Shown piece by piece: positions 6,490-11,336 of a DNA stretch of 16,530 nt (positions are counted from its first letter, which is position 1; each line of letters opens with the position of its first letter). The position numbers were made by a program, and so were the translations under genes. Origin of the DNA: CALACW01 sp002431305. GTDB lineage: Bacteria > Bacillota > Clostridia > Oscillospirales > Acutalibacteraceae. The DNA lies in NCBI GenBank assembly GCA_937890355.1, contig CALACW010000024.1, positions 1 through 16,530 on the forward strand. The letters are read 5' to 3'. Under the pieces are notes generated by a model that saw only the letters and a program-made list of their open reading frames with translations, did no database searches and was not told where the DNA came from.

Positions 6490-7674
6490 TCACTCCCGTG
6501 TTCTGTAAAGTTTCTTTCGGTGCTGTTTTGTAATAATGTTAACGCCGAGAATCAGCGCGAGTATTCCTATTATCGAATAGAATGCGATATCGTATCCGAG
6601 CGTCGAATTTTCCTCGCCGTCAACTTTCAGCGATGTCCATAGTGCGCTCTGAAGCATGCTGATATTCGACGGCAGATTTATAAATACCTCCGTCTGCTTC
6701 TGAAGCTTCTCCTTGCTCGGGTAGAGCAGTTCGTTTGAAGCAACTTCCTCGTCAAGAAGCTTGTACGCCTCCGTCTGCGGAGTGCCGTAGCCGATCTCTT
6801 CCGCGTTCATAAGGGCGATATCCGTCCTGCACATGAAGTTAATAAACTTCTCCGCATTCTCCTTATTCTGCGAGGATTTCAGCACGCACATGGCATCGGT
6901 GAAGAAGTTGCTTCCCTCTCTGGGCAGATAAAACGAGATGTCGGGGTTGTCCTGCTGAATCGTGTACGCGTCACCCGCATAGTACGGAGCAATCCACGCT
7001 TCCTCGGAAGCCATTTTATCGAATATCTGATCCATAACGTACGCCTGAACGAGCGGTTTCTGTTCTTTTAACAGCTTCTGTGCCTCGCTCCAGTCGTTTT
7101 CATTAAGCGAATTGAGCGAATGTCCCGCCTTTTTCAGCGCAAGACCGAACGCGTCGCGCGGATTGTCGAACATAAGAATCTTGCCCGCGTATTTTTTGTT
7201 CCATAAGAGATTTATGCTCTCGTCCTTAACGTCCTCTTCGTCTACGAATTTAGTATTGTAAATAATAACGACGGTACCCCACGTGTACGACACGGAGTAT
7301 TTTTCGTCCGGGTCGTATTCGAGTCCCTTGTATTCGTCTCCTATATATTTGTAATTCGGAATGTTGTTAAAATCAAGTTCGGCGAGAAGCCCCTCCTGCA
7401 CCATCTTGCTTATCATATAGTCCGACGGAACAACAACGTCGTAACTCGCCGCTCCCGAAACTATTTTCGAGTACATAGTCTCGTTCGAATCGTACGTCGT
7501 GTAGTTTACCTTAATACCCGTCTCGTCGTAAAACATATCGAGGACGTCCTGGTCGATATACTCGCCCCAGTTATATACGTTTATGCTCTCGCCAACAGCA
7601 AACGCGGAGAATGAACACGAAACGCACGCCGTAAGAATCAGAACGAGGCAAAAAAACGAAATTACTTTTTTCAC
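6490..7674 (-). CDS. potD: Spermidine/putrescine ABC transporter, substrate-binding protein with C-terminal membrane anchor
   Basis: Extracytoplasmic receptor of the polyamine importer. The 394 residues start with a signal peptide (MKKVISFFCLVLILTAC), where LTAC at 14-17 fits a lipobox; cleavage after SFSAFA by ordinary signal peptidase is the alternative. PotD-type features follow: INVYNWGEYID (31-41), the ligand-pocket segment VVPSDYMI (81-88), and WIAPYYAGDA in the second lobe. An extra feature is a C-terminal hydrophobic helix (about 362-382) followed by the basic tail KQHRKKLYRTRE, which would fix the C-terminus in the membrane; E. coli PotD has no such helix. Start is GTG at 7672-7674, overlapping the potC stop by four bases, with AAGGGGG nine bases upstream. 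Confidence 0.93.
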   Translation of the reverse strand: MKKVISFFCLVLILTACVSCSFSAFAVGESINVYNWGEYIDQDVLDMFYDETGIKVNYTTYDSNETMYSKIVSGAASYDVVVPSDYMISKMVQEGLLAELDFNNIPNYKYIGDEYKGLEYDPDEKYSVSYTWGTVVIIYNTKFVDEEDVKDESINLLWNKKYAGKILMFDNPRDAFGLALKKAGHSLNSLNENDWSEAQKLLKEQKPLVQAYVMDQIFDKMASEEAWIAPYYAGDAYTIQQDNPDISFYLPREGSNFFTDAMCVLKSSQNKENAEKFINFMCRTDIALMNAEEIGYGTPQTEAYKLLDEEVASNELLYPSKEKLQKQTEVFINLPSNISMLQSALWTSLKVDGEENSTLGYDIAFYSIIGILALILGVNIITKQHRKKLYRTRE

Positions 7675-8477
7675 GCTTTTCTGCCCCCTTTCGCCTTTTT
7701 CGCGTCGCGCCTGTTACGCATGTTAACAATAACGAGAAGCGTCAGAACCGATACAAATAGAAGAGTTGACAGTGCGTTGATCTTCGGTGAATACGGCTTT
7801 TTCGTCATTGAATAAATCGTAACGGGGAGCGTCTGCGCACTGTTTCCGGAATTAAAATAACTTATAACGAAATCGTCCAATGACAGAGTAAACGCCATAA
7901 TGAAACCGGTAACTATTCCGGGCATTATCTCGGGAACAACGACTTTCATAAACGCCTTTACAGGCGGACAGCCGAGGTCGAGAGCCGCGTTGTAAATATT
8001 TCTGTCCATGCCGTTTATTTTCGGCAGAACGTTAAGTACGACGTACGGAATGTTAAACGTGATATGAGTTATCAGAAGCGTGCCGAAGCCCATCTCCATA
8101 CCGTTGAATATTCCGAGTACGAATACGAAAAGAATCATCATCGAAATACCGGTGACGATATCGGGGTTCGTAACGGGGATATTGTTAACGGCGAGATACG
8201 CTCTTTTCTTAACGCCCCTCATGGAGTTTATTCCGACAGCCGCCAATGTGCCTATAAGCGTTGCAATAACCGCTGACAACAGCGCGATTATAAGCGACAG
8301 ATACAGTGAATTGAGTATCAGATCGTCGTGAAACAGCTCCTCGTACCATCTTAACGAAAATCCCGAGAATGTCGAACGCGATTTGATTCCGTTAAATGAG
8401 AATACTATCATGACCGCAATGGGCGCGTACATGAATATGAATATAAGAATGTTATATATTTTGGAAAGCGTTTTCAT
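7671..8477 (-). CDS. potC: Spermidine/putrescine ABC transporter permease (PotC)
   Basis: Membrane-spanning subunit of the polyamine importer, 268 residues with about six predicted helices. The first (LIFIFMYAPIAVMIVFSF) is typical of PotC. The cytoplasmic coupling loop that docks on the ATPase is visible as AALDLGCPPVKAFMKVVVPE (about 164-183), followed by IMPGIVTG. The short C-terminal tail is basic. The ATG (8475-8477) overlaps the potB stop by four bases (ATGA), with GGAGGCGG upstream, so translation is coupled. Assignment to PotC rather than PotB rests on gene order and the N-terminal sequence. Confidence 0.94.
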   Translation of the reverse strand: MKTLSKIYNILIFIFMYAPIAVMIVFSFNGIKSRSTFSGFSLRWYEELFHDDLILNSLYLSLIIALLSAVIATLIGTLAAVGINSMRGVKKRAYLAVNNIPVTNPDIVTGISMMILFVFVLGIFNGMEMGFGTLLITHITFNIPYVVLNVLPKINGMDRNIYNAALDLGCPPVKAFMKVVVPEIMPGIVTGFIMAFTLSLDDFVISYFNSGNSAQTLPVTIYSMTKKPYSPKINALSTLLFVSVLTLLVIVNMRNRRDAKKAKGGRKA

Positions 8478-9343
8478 ATCATTCCGCCTCCCGTCTCCGC
8501 GTCCTTGTCAAAGTGATTCATTATACCCATTGATATGAGAATGAGAATCATCAGAACGAGCGACAGCGACGCGCCGACGTTGTAATTGACCTCGCCCGCG
8601 TTGCCGAGAAAATAGTTCTCTATTATATCGCCTATTAAGAACGTCTTGCCTCCGCCGAGAAGCTTCGATATAACGAATGTGCTGACCGCGGGGACGAATA
8701 CCATTGTAACGCCGGATATCATTCCGGGTATGCTCTGCGGAATTATAACGCGTCTGAATACCTGAAATCTTCCCGCGCCGAGGTCATACGCCGCCTCTAT
8801 CATGTTCTTGTCGATTTTCGTCATGACGGTGTAAATCGGCAGAACCATATACGGTAAAAAGTTGTAAACCATACCGAGAACTATAGCGCCGTTCGTGTTT
8901 ATCATGGAAAATCCTTCAAATTCTCCGCCGAACAACGAAACTATTTTGCCTATTGCAGTATTAATAAGTCCGTTGTCCTCAAGTATCGTCATCCACGCAT
9001 ACGTTCTTATAAGGAAATTCATCCACATCGGGAGCATTACGAGCATTATAAGAAACTGCTGCGTATGCTCTTTCATTCTCGATATGCTGTACGCGAGCGG
9101 AAACGCGAGAACAAGACATATCGCCGTAGCAATAACGGCAAGCTCTATTGAGATAAAAAACGTGCCGGAGTAATTGAATATACTGCCTATATTCGCCGTC
9201 GTAAAATTGCCGTCCGCGTCTGTCAGAGCGTAGTAAACGACGAGCGCGATCGGGACAAGAACGAAAATAACCATCCATACGGTGTACGGCGCGGTTACTA
9301 GCCTTGAGCTGGCTTTATCGGAAAAGGAACGTTCCTTAGTCAT
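8474..9343 (-). CDS. potB: Spermidine/putrescine ABC transporter permease (PotB)
   Basis: Second membrane subunit of the polyamine importer, 289 residues with about six predicted helices. The first helix, WMVIFVLVPIALVVYYAL (23-40), and the segment LPMWMNFLIRTYAWMTIL (104-121) are characteristic of PotB. The ATPase-docking loop reads EAAYDLGAGRFQVFRRVIIP (183-202). The ATG (9341-9343) lies inside the end of potA (eight-base overlap), with GGAGGGAG as ribosome binding site. PotB and PotC would pair as the heterodimeric pore. Confidence 0.94.
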   Translation of the reverse strand: MTKERSFSDKASSRLVTAPYTVWMVIFVLVPIALVVYYALTDADGNFTTANIGSIFNYSGTFFISIELAVIATAICLVLAFPLAYSISRMKEHTQQFLIMLVMLPMWMNFLIRTYAWMTILEDNGLINTAIGKIVSLFGGEFEGFSMINTNGAIVLGMVYNFLPYMVLPIYTVMTKIDKNMIEAAYDLGAGRFQVFRRVIIPQSIPGMISGVTMVFVPAVSTFVISKLLGGGKTFLIGDIIENYFLGNAGEVNYNVGASLSLVLMILILISMGIMNHFDKDAETGGGMI

Positions 9344-10469
9344 TTTCGTCTCCCTCCGTTTCGGCGTTTACGTCCGACAATTCGTCGAATTCGTCCGAGA
9401 AACTGCTGAAATCGCCGTAGAGTCCGGAGTATTCCGATTTTTTCATTATATGAATCGCGTCGGGTTCTATGAATAATCCTATTTTGTCGCCGACCTTCTG
9501 TTCGTCAGTCGACTGGATCATCCATTTAAATCCGCCTATATCTACTATTATTTCAAAATGAACGCCCTTAAACGTAACCGAAGTTACAACGCCCTTAAGC
9601 ATACCCTCGTTATAATCGACGACGTCAACGTCCTCGGGTCTTACGACAACGTCGACAGCCTCGTTTATGCCGAAGCCCTTGTCAAGACATTCAAACGTCT
9701 GACCGGAGAATTCGCACACGAAATCCTCTTTCATAATTCCGTCGACAATGTTGCTCTCGCCTATGAAGTCGGCGACGAACGCGTTTTTGGGTTCATTGTA
9801 TATATCAATCGGAGTACCGATCTGCTGAATCTCGCCGTTATTCATAACAACGACGGTATCGGACATCGACAGAGCCTCCTCCTGGTCGTGGGTAACGTAT
9901 ATGAACGTAATACCCATTCTCTGCTGGATGCTTTTCAGCTCGTTCTGCATGTCCTTTCTCAATTTAAGATCGAGCGCGCCCAACGGTTCGTCAAGAAGCA
10001 GAACCCTGGGTTTTACCGCGAGAGCGCGCGCTATTGCGACCCTCTGCTGCTGACCGCCCGAGAGCGAATTGATATTGCGTTCTTCGAATCCCTTAAGGTT
10101 GACCATTGCGAGCATTTCCTCTACGGTCTTTTTGATCTGCGCCTCGGGAGTATGCTTTACCCTTAAACCGAAAGCGATATTTTCAAAAACGTTAAGATGG
10201 GTAAACAGCGCGTAACGCTGAAAAATGGTGTTAACCTGCCTCTTATGAGCGGGAACACCATTGATTTTTTTACCCTCAAAGATAACGTCTCCGCTGTCGG
10301 GTTTCAGAAATCCGCCTATGATTCTGAGCGTGGTCGTTTTTCCGCATCCGGAAGGTCCGAGAAACGTAATGAATTCTTTGTCTCTGATGTAAAGATTGAG
10401 ATTTTTCAGTATCTGCTCGCCGTCAAAAGCGACAGATATGTTTTTCAGATCGATAATGATGTTTTCCAA
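9336..10469 (-). CDS. potA: Spermidine/putrescine ABC transporter ATP-binding protein
   Basis: ATPase that powers polyamine import. The 377 residues carry every ABC motif: Walker A GPSGCGKTT (38-46), Q-loop FQRYALF (83-89), signature LSGGQ (136-140), Walker B VLLLDE (156-161) and the switch histidine in VTHDQEEAL (H194). A C-terminal TOBE-type domain follows (about 270-360). The last 20 or so residues are very acidic. The start is TTG at 10467-10469, eight bases after GAGGGG; no in-frame ATG exists near the conserved N-terminus. It is the first gene of the potABCD-rimM-trmD operon and lies about 120 bases after the predicted transcription start. Confidence 0.95.
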   Translation of the reverse strand: MENIIIDLKNISVAFDGEQILKNLNLYIRDKEFITFLGPSGCGKTTTLRIIGGFLKPDSGDVIFEGKKINGVPAHKRQVNTIFQRYALFTHLNVFENIAFGLRVKHTPEAQIKKTVEEMLAMVNLKGFEERNINSLSGGQQQRVAIARALAVKPRVLLLDEPLGALDLKLRKDMQNELKSIQQRMGITFIYVTHDQEEALSMSDTVVVMNNGEIQQIGTPIDIYNEPKNAFVADFIGESNIVDGIMKEDFVCEFSGQTFECLDKGFGINEAVDVVVRPEDVDVVDYNEGMLKGVVTSVTFKGVHFEIIVDIGGFKWMIQSTDEQKVGDKIGLFIEPDAIHIMKKSEYSGLYGDFSSFSDEFDELSDVNAETEGDEND

Positions 10470-10588
10470 TTATGCAGCCCCTCTCTTTGTCCACTTTAAT
10501 TTACGGACATTTACACCCCGGATAATTATATTTCCGGGCAGTATCATACCCCGAAAATCAACAGAATTATGATCAACAGAATATGATA
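10470..10588 (-). other. Structured 5' leader of the pot operon
   Basis: Predicted untranslated leader of about 119 bases. It contains three inverted repeats readable on the minus strand: TATCATA paired with TATGATA across a longer loop, CCCGGA paired with TCCGGG (10517-10538), and TGTCC paired with GGACA just before the ribosome binding site. Inside the first loop the 11-mer ATTCTGTTGAT occurs twice, 15 bases apart. None is followed by a T-run, so there is no obvious attenuator. I do not recognise a known riboswitch. Confidence 0.4.
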
Positions 10589-10594
10589 GTTTTT

Positions 10595-10623
10595 AATATA
10601 ATATTTTTTTATATAAATGTCAA
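10595..10623 (-). promoter_or_regulatory. Sigma-A promoter of the potABCD-rimM-trmD operon
   Basis: On the minus strand a perfect TTGACA (10618-10623), a 17-base spacer and TATATT (10595-10600). A long A-rich stretch lies just upstream (10635-10658, read on the minus strand) and could act as an UP element. It is the only clear promoter found for the whole six-gene operon. Confidence 0.75.
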
Positions 10624-10671
10624 CAATTTCGGACCATTTTTTTATTTTTTATTTTTTTCCGCCTGTCCGAA

Positions 10672-10704
10672 GTATTTTGTTCACCCGTGAAATGAACAAA
10701 ATAC
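10672..10704. repeat. Perfect 12-bp inverted repeat in the divergent intergenic region
   Basis: GTATTTTGTTCA (10672-10683) and TGAACAAAATAC (10693-10704) are exact reverse complements separated by nine bases. The centre TTCACCCGTGAA is itself a smaller palindrome. It lies between the divergent promoters of the pot operon and the small membrane protein gene, about 50 bases upstream of the former and 75 upstream of the latter. It could be an operator for a dimeric regulator. As a transcript hairpin it lacks a T-run. Confidence 0.55.
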
Positions 10705-10765
10705 GCGGAATTCTAACGTTTTTACAAGCAAAGGGGAATTTTTAGGTCTGGAAACCGGAACAAAG

Positions 10766-10779
10766 CGAACATTTGTCTT
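10766..10779 (+). promoter_or_regulatory. LexA-like box 1, overlapping the -35 region
   Basis: CGAACATTTGTCTT resembles the Bacillus-type SOS box CGAACRNRYGTTYC, with a perfect first half and a degenerate second half (11 of 14 positions by eye). It forms one arm of a perfect 12-bp inverted repeat (10765-10776) with box 2. Repression by LexA is inferred from position and motif only. Confidence 0.45.
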
Positions 10780-10806
10780 GACAAACCGAAACTTTTGGTG
10801 TATCAT
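10778..10806 (+). promoter_or_regulatory. Sigma-A promoter of the small membrane protein gene
   Basis: A perfect TTGACA (10778-10783), exactly 17 bases of spacer, and TATCAT (10801-10806). The start is predicted near 10813, giving a leader of about 48 bases. LexA-like boxes touch its upstream edge and its initially transcribed region. Confidence 0.75.
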
Positions 10807-10820
10807 GTACTCAACAAAAC

Positions 10821-10834
10821 AAAACAAATGTTCG
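10821..10834 (-). promoter_or_regulatory. LexA-like box 2, just downstream of the transcription start
   Basis: Read on the minus strand, CGAACATTTGTTTT matches the Bacillus-type SOS consensus CGAACRNRYGTTYC at 12 of 14 positions by eye. It lies about 10-20 bases after the predicted start, a classic repressing position. Box 1 and box 2 point at each other across the promoter. Confidence 0.5.
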
Positions 10835-10860
10835 CCGATTCGGCGCCGGAGGTTATTATT

Positions 10861-11148
10861 ATGTCAGCTTTATTTGCTTTTCAGACCGTTATTGAAATCG
10901 TTCTTTCCGTTTTGCTCATCATCGGATTTATTTATGAGGAAAAAGTTATTGCTTTTGAAAAAGCTCTCGCAAAGTGCATTAAGATTAGACTTCGCAGATA
11001 TTTAAGAAGAAAAGCCGCCGAAAAGGCAAGAGCGCAGTCCGATTTTGCGAGTGAGCAGAAGAGCGCGCAGCGCGAATACAAAGCACAGCGCACGCGTCCG
11101 TCCGCAAAGGGCGGAAATACCCGCGGATTAAGACGTTTCGCCGCTTAA
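10861..11148 (+). CDS. Small single-pass membrane protein, possibly SOS-regulated
   Basis: A 95-residue protein that I cannot assign to a named family. One hydrophobic helix lies near the N-terminus (about 6-24, containing VIEIVLSVLLIIGFIY). The segment EEKVIAFEKALAKCIK and then a strongly basic tail rich in Arg, Lys, Ala and Gln follow, most likely cytoplasmic. There is no signal-peptide cleavage site and no LysM domain. The ATG follows a strong GGAGGT by seven bases. The gene has its own promoter and terminator and is flanked by LexA-like boxes. Known SOS-induced membrane proteins of this size (YneA in Bacillus, SidA in Caulobacter) stop cell division; a similar role here is a hypothesis from context, not from sequence similarity. 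Confidence 0.8.
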   Translation: MSALFAFQTVIEIVLSVLLIIGFIYEEKVIAFEKALAKCIKIRLRRYLRRKAAEKARAQSDFASEQKSAQREYKAQRTRPSAKGGNTRGLRRFAA

Positions 11149-11203
11149 ATTTAATTAAAACAGTTGTCATTTTTTATTATCCTTTTTATGTATTTCGAAA
11201 AAC

Positions 11204-11235
11204 CCGTCGGTTCGCATGTCGTCCGGCGGTTTTTT
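11204..11235 (+). terminator. Rho-independent terminator after the small membrane protein gene
   Basis: CCGTCGG (11204-11210) pairs with CCGGCGG (11223-11229), with one G-U pair and a 12-base loop, and is followed directly by six T residues (11230-11235). It separates the small gene from the dockerin protein gene. Confidence 0.75.
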
Positions 11236-11274
11236 CGTCCAAAAATTGTCGATAAAATATATATAAAATAAATA

Positions 11275-11303
11275 TTGAAAAACATATATCTATGATATAT
11301 AAT
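11275..11303 (+). promoter_or_regulatory. Sigma-A promoter of the dockerin protein gene
   Basis: TTGAAA (11275-11280), a 17-base spacer and a perfect TATAAT (11298-11303). The predicted start near 11310 leaves a short leader before the strong GGAGG (11324-11328) and the ATG at 11337. The surroundings are very A+T-rich. Confidence 0.75.
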
Positions 11304-11336
11304 GTATGAGTAATATTATATTTGGAGGTTTCAGCT

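Noticed and set aside
9558..10166. Plus-strand open frame of about 200 codons opposite potA
   Set aside because: The opposite strand holds the intact ABC ATPase with every motif; the antisense frame shows no initiation signal or family features.
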